DNA of 64,000 bases from contig CAJYPV010000022.1 of the NCBI GenBank assembly GCA_913776825.1, positions 248,001-312,000 of the forward strand, in the 5' to 3' direction. The DNA is from Burkholderiaceae bacterium. GTDB lineage: Bacteria; Pseudomonadota; Gammaproteobacteria; Burkholderiales; Burkholderiaceae_C. Every line of letters begins with the position of its first letter. Within the stretch, counting starts at the first letter, position 1. The position numbers and the translations under genes were made by a program. Of this stretch, positions 56,996 to 64,000 are shown piece by piece. The notes beneath the pieces were generated by a model, which saw only the letters and a list, made by a program, of their open reading frames with translations, made no database searches and was not told the DNA's origin.

Positions 56996-58507
56996 ATGTG
57001 TGGCATCGTCGGTGTGATCTCCAAGGCGCCGGTCAACCAGCTCATTTATGACGCCTTGCTGCTGCTGCAGCATCGCGGACAGGATGCGGCTGGCATCGTC
57101 ACCATGCAGGGCAAGAAGTGCTTCATGCACAAGGCGCGCGGCATGGTCCGGGATGTGTTCCGCACCCGCAACATGCGGGCGCTGCCCGGCAACGTGGGCC
57201 TGGGCCAGGTGCGCTATCCCACCGCCGGCAATGCCTACAGCGAGGAAGAGGCGCAGCCGTTCTATGTGAACGCGCCCTACGGCATCGTGCTGGTCCACAA
57301 CGGCAACCTGACCAACGCCCATGCGCTGAAGGACCAGCTGTTCGAGATCGACCGACGCCACATCAACACCGAGAGCGACACCGAGGTGCTGATCAACGTG
57401 CTGGCCCACGAGCTGGAGCTGGCCGCGCGCGAGCTGCCGCTGACGCCGGCCTCGGTGTTCAAGGCGGTCAGCGAAGTGCACAAGCGGATCAAGGGCTCGT
57501 ATGCGGTGATCGCGCTGATCGCCGGCCACGGCCTGCTGGCGTTCCGCGATCCCTATGGCATCCGTCCGTTGTGCTTCGGACAGGCCGCCGACGGCGAGGT
57601 GATGGTGGCCAGCGAAAGCGTGGCGCTGGAAGGCACCGGCCATCAGCTGACCCGCGATGTGGCCCCCGGTGAAGCGCTGTTCATCGACACCGCCGGCACC
57701 ATCCACACCCAGCAGTGCGCCGAGAACCCGACCCTCAATCCCTGCATGTTCGAGTTCGTGTACCTCGCACGTCCGGATTCGGTAATGGATGGCATCTCGG
57801 TCTACCAGTCCCGCCTGAACATGGGCGAGACCCTGGCGCAGCGGCTGATTTCCACCATCCCGCCGAGCGAGATCGATGTGGTGATCCCGATTCCCGAATC
57901 CAGCCGCCCGTCGGCCATGCAACTGGCTCACCGCATCGGCAAGCCGTACCGCGAAGGCTTCGTGAAGAACCGCTATGTCGGTCGGACCTTCATCATGCCG
58001 GGCCAGTCCACCCGCAAGAAGTCGGTGCGCCAGAAGCTCAATGCGATCGGCCTGGAGTTCAAGGACCGCAATGTGCTGCTGGTCGACGACTCCATCGTGC
58101 GCGGCACCACCTCCAAGGAAATCGTGCAGATGGCGCGTGAAGCCGGCGCGAAGAAGGTGTATCTGGCGTCGGCCGCGCCGCCGGTGCGCTATCCCAATGT
58201 CTACGGCATTGACATGCCGACCACCGAAGAGCTGATCGCGCACAACCGCTCGATCGAGGAAATCCGCCAGTTCATCGGCGCCGACGCGCTGATCTATCAG
58301 GATGTGGATGCGATGAAGCGGGTGGTCGGTGCGCTGCGCCCGGGCCTGAATGGCTTCGAGGCCTCGTGCTTCGATGGCCGCTACATCACCGGCGATGTGT
58401 CGGCCGAGGACTTCGCCACGATGCGCGAGCAGCGCAAGTCGCAAGCCGAGGAAGAGGATCTGCCGGCCCGCAGCCGCCTGGCGCTGCAAAGCGGCGGAGA
58501 CCAGTGA
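56996..58507 (+). CDS. purF: Amidophosphoribosyltransferase
   Basis: The 503-aa enzyme commits PRPP to purine synthesis using glutamine. Cys2, the N-terminal nucleophile after Met removal, is in [40 protein letters not shown] and LVHNGNLTN complete the glutaminase half. The PRPP-binding loop is [18 protein letters not shown]. Its stop overlaps the metZ start as TGATG. Confidence 0.97.
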   Translation: MCGIVGVISKAPVNQLIYDALLLLQHRGQDAAGIVTMQGKKCFMHKARGMVRDVFRTRNMRALPGNVGLGQVRYPTAGNAYSEEEAQPFYVNAPYGIVLVHNGNLTNAHALKDQLFEIDRRHINTESDTEVLINVLAHELELAARELPLTPASVFKAVSEVHKRIKGSYAVIALIAGHGLLAFRDPYGIRPLCFGQAADGEVMVASESVALEGTGHQLTRDVAPGEALFIDTAGTIHTQQCAENPTLNPCMFEFVYLARPDSVMDGISVYQSRLNMGETLAQRLISTIPPSEIDVVIPIPESSRPSAMQLAHRIGKPYREGFVKNRYVGRTFIMPGQSTRKKSVRQKLNAIGLEFKDRNVLLVDDSIVRGTTSKEIVQMAREAGAKKVYLASAAPPVRYPNVYGIDMPTTEELIAHNRSIEEIRQFIGADALIYQDVDAMKRVVGALRPGLNGFEASCFDGRYITGDVSAEDFATMREQRKSQAEEEDLPARSRLALQSGGDQ

Positions 58508-59754
58508 TGGCGAACGATCCGTCGTCCGCCAAGACCGGCGGCATCCCGCGCGTTCAACTGCCCGACGACGCCCGCCTGGACACGCTCGCGGTGCGCGAGG
58601 GCCTGCCCGCGACGCCGTGGGGCGAGAACTCCGAGGCGCTGTTCATCACCAGCTCGTTCATCCATCCGGATGCCGCGACCGCAGCGCGCCGTTTCGCGAA
58701 TGAGGAAGAGGCGTTCGTCTACAGCCGCTTCTCCAATCCGACGGTGATGATGATGGAGCGCCGACTGGCCGCGCTGGAGGGCACCGAGGCCTGCATCGGC
58801 ACGTCGTCGGGCATGTCGGCCATCATGCTGTTGGTGATGGGCTTGTTGAAGGCGGGCGACCATGTGGTGTGCTCGCGCTCGGTGTTCGGCTCCACCATCA
58901 AGCTGCTGCAGGGTGAGTTCGGCAAGTTTGGCGTGCAGACGACCTTCGTCTCCCAGACCGATCTCGCCGAGTGGAAGGCCGCGCTGCAGCCCAACACCAA
59001 GCTGCTGTTCGCCGAAACCCCGACGAATCCGCTCACCGAGGTCTGCGATGTCGCCGCGCTGGCCGAGATCGCCCATGCGCATGGCGCGCTGCTGGCCGTC
59101 GACAACTGCTTTGCCTCGCCGGCCCTGCAGCGTCCGGCGGACATGGGCGCCGACTTCATCATCCACTCCGGCACCAAATACCTCGACGGCCAGGGTCGCG
59201 TGATCGCCGGCGCGATCTGCGGTTCCGCGCAGCACATCGACGGCGTGTTCACGCCGGTGATGCGCAGCGTCGGCATGTCGCTGTCGCCGTTCAATGCGTG
59301 GGTGGTGCTCAAGGGCATGGAGACGCTGTCGATCCGCATGAAGGCGCAGAGCGCCAGCGCCGCGCAACTGGCCGAATGGCTGGAAGCGCATCCGGCGATC
59401 GAGCGCGTCTACTATCCCGGCCTGCGCTCCCATCCCCAGCATGAACTGGCGATGCGCCAGCAAGGCGGGCAGGGCGGGGCGGTGGTGTCGTTCATCGTCA
59501 AGGGCGCGGTCGAGGACCACGGCCGCGCGGCGGCTTTCCATGTGATCGACCACACCCGCATCTGCTCCATCACCGCCAACCTGGGTGATACCAAGACCAC
59601 CATCACCCATCCCGCCAGCACCTCGCATGGCCGCCTCACCGAGGCGCAGCGCCAGGCGGCGGGCATCACCCAAGGCCTGATCCGCGTCGCGGTCGGCCTG
59701 GAAGACATCGAAGACCTGAAGGCCGACCTGGCCCGTGGCTTGAACTCGCTATGA
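58507..59754 (+). CDS. metZ: O-succinylhomoserine sulfhydrylase
   Basis: The 415-aa protein is a Cys/Met-metabolism PLP enzyme. The cofactor lysine is in [18 protein letters not shown], with [20 protein letters not shown] and [12 protein letters not shown] before it and [15 protein letters not shown]-like [18 protein letters not shown] after. The position directly behind purF, with TGATG overlap, is typical of metZ in Pseudomonas and Burkholderiales, where it makes homocysteine from O-succinylhomoserine and sulfide. The acyl-group preference (succinyl versus acetyl) is inferred from that context. Confidence 0.92.
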   Translation: MANDPSSAKTGGIPRVQLPDDARLDTLAVREGLPATPWGENSEALFITSSFIHPDAATAARRFANEEEAFVYSRFSNPTVMMMERRLAALEGTEACIGTSSGMSAIMLLVMGLLKAGDHVVCSRSVFGSTIKLLQGEFGKFGVQTTFVSQTDLAEWKAALQPNTKLLFAETPTNPLTEVCDVAALAEIAHAHGALLAVDNCFASPALQRPADMGADFIIHSGTKYLDGQGRVIAGAICGSAQHIDGVFTPVMRSVGMSLSPFNAWVVLKGMETLSIRMKAQSASAAQLAEWLEAHPAIERVYYPGLRSHPQHELAMRQQGGQGGAVVSFIVKGAVEDHGRAAAFHVIDHTRICSITANLGDTKTTITHPASTSHGRLTEAQRQAAGITQGLIRVAVGLEDIEDLKADLARGLNSL

Positions 59755-61178
59755 CCAAGACCCCTGTTCGCACCCGGATCGCGCCATCGCCGACCGGCTT
59801 TCTCCATCTCGGCACCGCCCGCACGGCGTTGTTCTCCTGGGCCTATGCCCGCCATCACGGCGGTCAATTCGTGCTGCGCATTGAAGACACGGACGTCGCC
59901 CGCTCGACGCAGGATTCGGTCGAGCAGATCCTGGCCTCGATGCAATGGCTGGGCCTGGGCTACGACGAAGGTCCGGTCTATCAGATGCAGCGCCTGGCGC
60001 GTTATCACGAGGTGGCGCAGCAGATGATCGCCGCTGGCACGGCCTACTACTGCTACTGCACGCCCGAGGAACTCGACGCCATGCGCGAAGCGCAGCGCGC
60101 TCGCGGTGAGAAGACCGGCTACGACGGACGCTGGCGTCCCGAGCCCGGCAAGACCTTGCCGCCGGTGCCGGCCGATGTGAAGCCGGTGGTCCGTTTCAAG
60201 AATCCGCTCGACGGCGATGTGCGTTGGGACGATCTGGTCAAGGGACCGATCGTCATCAACAACCGCGAGATCGATGACCTCATCATCATGCGTCCGGCCG
60301 ATGCAGCGGCGGGTGAGGGCGCCCTCGGCGTGCCGACCTACAACTTCGCGGTGGTGGTGGACGACTGGGACATGGCCATCAGCCATGTGTTCCGCGGCGA
60401 CGAGCACATCAACAACACGCCCTGGCAGATCAACATCTTCAATGCGCTGGGCGCGCCGCTGCCGCAGTTCGGCCACATCCCGGTGATCCTGGGCGACGAT
60501 GGTCAGAAGCTGTCCAAGCGTCGCGGCGCGGTGAGCGTCACGGCCTATGAGGACAACGGCTACCTGCCCGAAGCGATGCTGAACTATCTCGCGCGCCTGG
60601 GCTGGAGCCATGGCGACGATGAGCTGTTCAGCCTGGAACAGATGGTGTCGTGGTTCGATGGCAGCCACATCTCCAAGAGCCCCGCGCAGTGGGATCCGGC
60701 CAAGCTGGAGTGGGTGAACTCGCACTACATCAAGCTGGCCTCGGACGCGCGTCTGGCCGCTTTGGTGGGCGCTCAACTGACCAAGCGTGGTCTGCCGGTC
60801 CCCACCAAGCTGGAAGCGATGTGCGCGCTGTTCAAGGACCGTTGCGCGACGACCGTGGCGCTGGCGGACTGGCTGGTGATGTATGTCGCGCCGGTCTCTC
60901 CGTCGGACGAGGATCGCGCCACGCATCTGACCGAGGCCGTCAAGCCGGCGATTCACGCGCTGGCCGACAAGCTGCAGGCGCTGGACGGTGAGGGCTGGAA
61001 CAAGGCCCAGATCAATGCCGCCATCAAGGAGACCATCGGCAGCTTCGGTCTGAAGATGCCGCAACTGGCGATTCCGGTGCGTGTGCTGGTGTGTGGTCGT
61101 GCACAGACGCCCTCGGTGGATGCGGTGCTGGAACTTTTCGACAAGGAAATTTTGGTGAACCGCTTGCGTTCGGTTTAA
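59751..61178 (+). CDS. gltX: Glutamyl-tRNA synthetase
   Basis: The 475-aa class I synthetase overlaps metZ by four bases. The HIGH-type motif appears as [20 protein letters not shown] and the KMSKS-type motif as [14 protein letters not shown]. The C-terminal helical anticodon-binding part spans roughly 320-475. It charges tRNA-Glu, and two tRNA-Glu(UUC) genes lie immediately downstream. The probable tRNA promoter overlaps its last codons. Confidence 0.97.
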   Translation: MTKTPVRTRIAPSPTGFLHLGTARTALFSWAYARHHGGQFVLRIEDTDVARSTQDSVEQILASMQWLGLGYDEGPVYQMQRLARYHEVAQQMIAAGTAYYCYCTPEELDAMREAQRARGEKTGYDGRWRPEPGKTLPPVPADVKPVVRFKNPLDGDVRWDDLVKGPIVINNREIDDLIIMRPADAAAGEGALGVPTYNFAVVVDDWDMAISHVFRGDEHINNTPWQINIFNALGAPLPQFGHIPVILGDDGQKLSKRRGAVSVTAYEDNGYLPEAMLNYLARLGWSHGDDELFSLEQMVSWFDGSHISKSPAQWDPAKLEWVNSHYIKLASDARLAALVGAQLTKRGLPVPTKLEAMCALFKDRCATTVALADWLVMYVAPVSPSDEDRATHLTEAVKPAIHALADKLQALDGEGWNKAQINAAIKETIGSFGLKMPQLAIPVRVLVCGRAQTPSVDAVLELFDKEILVNRLRSV

Positions 61179-61193
61179 AACTCGGTCTATACT
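61164..61193 (+). promoter_or_regulatory. Candidate promoter of the tRNA array
   Basis: TTGCGT (61164-61169) and TATACT (61188-61193), separated by 18 bp, resemble a sigma-70 promoter spanning the end of gltX. About 140 bp of leader would precede the first tRNA. Confidence 0.45.
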
Positions 61194-61339
61194 CTCGTTC
61201 TCGCTTGAACAGCGCAGTCAGAAACAGTTCTGAAACGCAGCAAGGTTGGCGAATCCGGTGAAGTTGGCAGTAGTCACTGCGCTGGATATCAACAGTTTTG
61301 CTATCGCGTCCGGTCTGTGACGGCTCTGGAGGAAACTCT

Positions 61340-61415
<76 letters not shown>

Positions 61416-61478
61416 GAATTCTTCAGGATGACTATCCAGAGTTCGCAGGTGGCGCGCAGTTCAAGTCAAGAAGGTTTT

Positions 61479-61554
61479 GTCCCCTTCGTCTAGAGGCCTA
61501 GGACACCACCCTTTCACGGTGGCTACAGGGGTTCGAATCCCCTAGGGGACGCCA
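61479..61554 (+). tRNA. tRNA-Glu(TTC), copy 1
   Basis: 76 nt. The acceptor GTCCCCT pairs with AGGGGAC; the anticodon stem CCACC/GGTGG encloses CTTTCAC with anticodon TTC; T-loop GGTTCGAATCC; CCA encoded. It begins 63 bp after tRNA-Ala copy 1. Confidence 0.96.
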
Positions 61555-61691
61555 AGACTCAACGTCATGCTCGCATGGCTTGATTACTGGATTGAAAATT
61601 GAAGCGAATTTGTTCAAATCACTTCAAAATTCAGTTATAGTAATGAATCGTTGAAAACAAACTGATGCGATGGCTGGAAAGCCAAGTATCT

Positions 61692-61768
61692 GGAGTGGTA
61701 GTTCAGTTGGTTAGAATACCGGCCTGTCACGCCGGGGGTCGCGGGTTCGAGCCCCGTCCACTCCGCCA
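61692..61768 (+). tRNA. tRNA-Asp(GTC), copy 1
   Basis: 77 nt. The acceptor GGAGTGG pairs with CCACTCC; the anticodon stem CCGGC/GCCGG encloses CTGTCAC with anticodon GTC; CCA encoded. It is the third gene of the first Ala-Glu-Asp triplet. Confidence 0.96.
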
Positions 61769-61816
61769 ACATTGTCGATGACTCGGGCTGCGTACCGTTT
61801 CAATGCGAAAGCATTC

Positions 61817-61892
<76 letters not shown>

Positions 61893-61966
61893 AATGCCTT
61901 CGAGATAGTTCAATTGAGCTGTTTCGAGGGGTTTGAGCGCAGTTCCGAGTGATCAAAAGAAGAGTT

Positions 61967-62042
61967 GTCCCCTTCGTCTAGAGGCCTAGGACACCACCCT
62001 TTCACGGTGGCTACAGGGGTTCGAATCCCCTAGGGGACGCCA
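61967..62042 (+). tRNA. tRNA-Glu(TTC), copy 2
   Basis: 76 nt, identical by eye to copy 1 at 61479, anticodon TTC, CCA encoded. Confidence 0.96.
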
Positions 62043-62157
62043 AGTTTCACAAGTCAGGCGTCTGACTTGTCAGGTGTCGAAATTTGTCGGCACCCGCGCA
62101 GAAAAAACTGCGAAGCTTGTTTCAGTAAGGATTCAGCGCGTCTATCGCGTTGATTCT

Positions 62158-62234
62158 GGAGTGGTAGTTCAGTTGGTTAGAATACCGGCCTGTCACGCCG
62201 GGGGTCGCGGGTTCGAGCCCCGTCCACTCCGCCA
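62158..62234 (+). tRNA. tRNA-Asp(GTC), copy 2
   Basis: 77 nt, identical by eye to copy 1 at 61692, anticodon GTC, CCA encoded. It is the last gene of the array; a terminator follows within 10 bp. Confidence 0.96.
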
Positions 62235-62240
62235 ACATTC

Positions 62241-62273
62241 AAACCCTGTCGATGCAAGTCGGCAGGGTTTTTT
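62241..62273 (+). terminator. Terminator of the tRNA array
   Basis: AAACCCTG and CAGGGTTT pair around a 14-base loop with a small inner pairing, followed by TTT and CTTTG. It begins 7 bp after the last tRNA. Confidence 0.85.
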
Positions 62274-62279
62274 CTTTGC

Positions 62280-62817
62280 TCGAGAGATTTCACCGCACCA
62301 AGTGGGATATTGCGACTGGCGTTGGCTGTCGTTGGAATGCGGCATGGCGCGCTGACTTGCCATGGGAATGTGACTCGCGTCGCGCGACCGCCTGAGTTAA
62401 TCGTCAGGGCTCGCTGCCAGTGTGAGGTGATGTGGCAGGGCGGATGTCCAAAAAAGGTATCTGCCAAGCGGCGGCGACTTCAATTGATTCCCGCGGTCGG
62501 AGTTTTCAGGAATTCTGGTGACCTGGAAATGCTGGTTGTGCGATCACTGGATCGCCGCCGTCGGATACTCGGAAACTTTCCGCGCCATTCCAATGTGCTA
62601 TTCGGTTAGCAGAGCGTCTCGCTTCACAGCGATTCTGCGATCGGCACCGCAGGACATATTGGCGGGCTGCGAGTTTGTCCGGGTCTGTCAATCTACGTTG
62701 GCGCTCGCAAGACACCATTGACGCAGCCAAGCCAAGCCAAGCCACACCAGACCACGCAGGCCTGCGAGCCTGCGCGCAACGTCCCACCCGTTGCCGCATG
62801 GCGCGCATCAGACCCGC
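62280..62817. other. Gene-free interval between tRNA array and cdd1-like gene
   Basis: 540 bp of lower GC content than the surroundings. Short open frames exist on both strands but none has a ribosome site or a recognisable motif. A small tandem repeat (AGCCA x4) lies at 62725-62744, and a hairpin GCAGGC/GCCTGC at 62756-62773 could end the - strand cdd1-like transcript. A region behind a tRNA block can be an integration scar, but I see no integrase or attachment repeat. Confidence 0.4.
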
Positions 62818-63177
62818 TCAGACGTCCGGATAGAGGAGCTTGCGCTGCGCCGTAAAGCTCCACCAGTCGCGCGCCGGGCCGCCGTTCATGAAGTCGACTG
62901 CGGCCATGAACGTGTCCAACACGCAGGGATCGTGTCGCTGGTGGGTGGTTTGGCAGAGCCGCTGATACAGGGCCAACGCGTCCGCGCCAACGAGCTCTTC
63001 CGGCCTGTGAATGCCCAGCAGTGCGAAGTCGGCGACCATCGCGGAGCCGATGTTGGGGATCTGCTGGAGCGCCTGGCAGTCAGCGGCGGTCGCCGCTTTG
63101 CCCTGGCGTTTGGATTTCGCTTTGGGTTTAGCGCTGGCGCTGGCCTTGGGCTTGGCGGTATGGGCGTTGAGCGTCAT
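62818..63177 (-). CDS. Cdd1-family (pathogenicity locus) helix-hairpin-helix protein
   Basis: The 119-aa protein has a basic Lys/Ala-rich tail (about 1-30) and then a Cdd1-type domain. ALQQIPNIGSAMVADFALLG is a helix-hairpin-helix motif of the kind that contacts DNA backbone; LYQRLCQTTHQRHDPCVLDT and ARDWWSFTAQRK are family-typical. The biochemical role of Cdd1 proteins is unknown to me. It ends 67 bp downstream of lexA on the same strand, so it may be cotranscribed with lexA and thus SOS-linked; that is inference. Confidence 0.78.
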   Translation of the reverse strand: MTLNAHTAKPKASASAKPKAKSKRQGKAATAADCQALQQIPNIGSAMVADFALLGIHRPEELVGADALALYQRLCQTTHQRHDPCVLDTFMAAVDFMNGGPARDWWSFTAQRKLLYPDV

Positions 63178-63244
63178 GGCGCGTACCAGCAGAGGAGTGC
63201 GAACAAAGGCGGCGGCCGCCCGTCGGACAGCCGCCGCGCAGCCG

Positions 63245-63922
63245 TCAATGGAATCCCGCGCGGATCAAACCCACCGCGAGACCTTCCAACGCGAAGCTCT
63301 CGTCGCCAGCGGCGACTTCGATCGGTTGGAAGTCCGGGTTCTCCGGCAGCAAGCGGATACCGCCGGCGTGGCGCTGGAATCGCTTCACGGTCACCTCGTC
63401 GCCCAGGCGCGCCACAACCACCTGGCCGTTCCGCGCTTCGCTGGTTTTCTGCACCGCGAGCAGGTCGCCGTCCATGATGCCGATGTCCTTCATGCTCATG
63501 CCTTTGACCCTGAGCAGGAAGTCCGGCGTGCGGGAGAAGACCGAGGGATCGACGCTATAGTGCTGCTCGACATGTTCCTCGGCCAGGATCGGCGACCCCG
63601 CCGCCACGCGGCCCACCAACGGCAGCGTGAGCTGCGCGATCTGTGGCAGCGGCAGCGAAAACTGGCGATGCTCGCGGGCTTGGTTCACCTCGCGCAGGGT
63701 GGGCGAGGGCAAGCGAATGCCACGCGCCGTTCCCCCCAGCAATTCGATGACGCCTTTGCGGGCGAGCGCCTGCAAATGCTCTTCCGCGGCATTGGCCGAA
63801 CGAAAGCCGAGCTCGGTCGCAATTTCAGCGCGGGTGGGGGGCGAGCCGGTGCGCTCGATGCTGCGCCGGACCAGGTCGAAAATCTGTTGTTGGCGGGCGG
63901 TGAGTTTGGGTGGTGTATCCAC
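63245..63922 (-). CDS. lexA: LexA repressor
   Basis: The 225-aa SOS repressor has an N-terminal winged helix ([20 protein letters not shown], then [20 protein letters not shown]). The autocleavage Ala-Gly bond is in [14 protein letters not shown]. The S24 peptidase part has catalytic Ser in [10 protein letters not shown] and Lys in [10 protein letters not shown]. RecA-stimulated self-cleavage relieves repression of DNA-repair genes. The 78 bp visible upstream do not show a clear CTGT-N8-ACAG box; the promoter may lie beyond the window. Confidence 0.96.
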   Translation of the reverse strand: MDTPPKLTARQQQIFDLVRRSIERTGSPPTRAEIATELGFRSANAAEEHLQALARKGVIELLGGTARGIRLPSPTLREVNQAREHRQFSLPLPQIAQLTLPLVGRVAAGSPILAEEHVEQHYSVDPSVFSRTPDFLLRVKGMSMKDIGIMDGDLLAVQKTSEARNGQVVVARLGDEVTVKRFQRHAGGIRLLPENPDFQPIEVAAGDESFALEGLAVGLIRAGFH

Positions 63923-64000
63923 GAGCGCAGCCTTTGGTTTTCAGAAAATGAGGATGGCTCAGTCGACGATGCGTCGATGGTGCCGGACCTGCAGTCAGGC

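Noticed and set aside
62310-62808. Short open frames between the tRNA array and the Cdd1-like gene
   Set aside because: No ribosome site or recognisable motif; the frames overlap on opposite strands without a preferred one.
63923-64000. LexA operator upstream of lexA
   Set aside because: I searched the visible 78 bp for CTGT-N8-ACAG and close variants and found none; the true promoter may be outside the window.

Overview
The window is GC-rich chromosomal DNA of a betaproteobacterium, most likely of order Burkholderiales (Roseateles/Mitsuaria/Rubrivivax-like). The evidence is the conserved block leuC-leuD-leuB-asd-fimV-truA-trpF-trpB-trpA-accD-folC-SPOR-cvpA-purF-metZ, an XrtA/PEP-CTERM exopolysaccharide-type gene edge at the left, and a CbpD-like chitin-active LPMO. 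The genus is an inference from gene content.

Layout. 1-4.2 kb (+): tail of a PrsT-like TPR protein, a PEP-CTERM/exosortase-associated acyltransferase fused to a PilZ domain, and a trypsin-like protease. 4.2-9.2 kb: an unknown membrane/coiled-coil protein and a chemoreceptor (both -), then a small outer-membrane-like protein and a hypothetical (both +). 9.2-26.6 kb (all -): the unusual accessory region, with two giant octapeptide-repeat proteins (3162 and 1496 aa) followed by three glycosyltransferase-like genes. 26.7-28.1 kb: a gene-poor stretch, then a GntR/FCD regulator divergent from a propionyl-CoA/methylmalonyl-CoA operon (mcm, meaB, pccB, pccA, VOC/epimerase-like; 28.2-36.0 kb). 36.2-40.1 kb: a tiny basic protein, a COG2509 flavoprotein and a secreted LPMO (-). 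40.1-61.2 kb (+): a LysR regulator and the leucine, aspartate-semialdehyde, FimV, pseudouridine, tryptophan, fatty-acid, folate, purine, methionine and glutamyl-tRNA genes. 61.3-62.3 kb: a duplicated tRNA array, Ala-Glu-Asp twice. 62.8-63.9 kb (-): a Cdd1-type helix-hairpin-helix protein and LexA.

The most notable content is the repeat-protein locus. Counted by hand, the larger protein is a 7-residue cap, 362 consecutive 8-residue repeats without one register break, and a 259-residue EF-hand-like C-terminal domain. The smaller is a 7-residue cap, 154 octads and a homologous 257-residue domain. Octads of consensus L-[ST]-[ST]-x-Q-[VIL]-x-A are grouped into a second-order repeat of 17 octads (136 aa, 408 bp), marked by octads in which Gln is replaced by Asp or Ala. 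The marker phase is the same in both proteins although their octads have diverged. There is no signal peptide, the C-terminal domain resembles those of RTX/type I-secreted proteins, and glycosyltransferases lie directly downstream on the same strand. My working hypothesis is a type I-secreted, possibly glycosylated surface filament or adhesin. Sigma-28-like promoter candidates, an 11-bp tandem repeat and a start-proximal hairpin lie in front of the two genes.

The rest is mostly core metabolism in compact operons (ATGA or TGATG overlaps at trpB/trpA, purF/metZ and metZ/gltX). Clear hairpin terminators follow asd, fimV, accD, the large repeat gene and the tRNA array.
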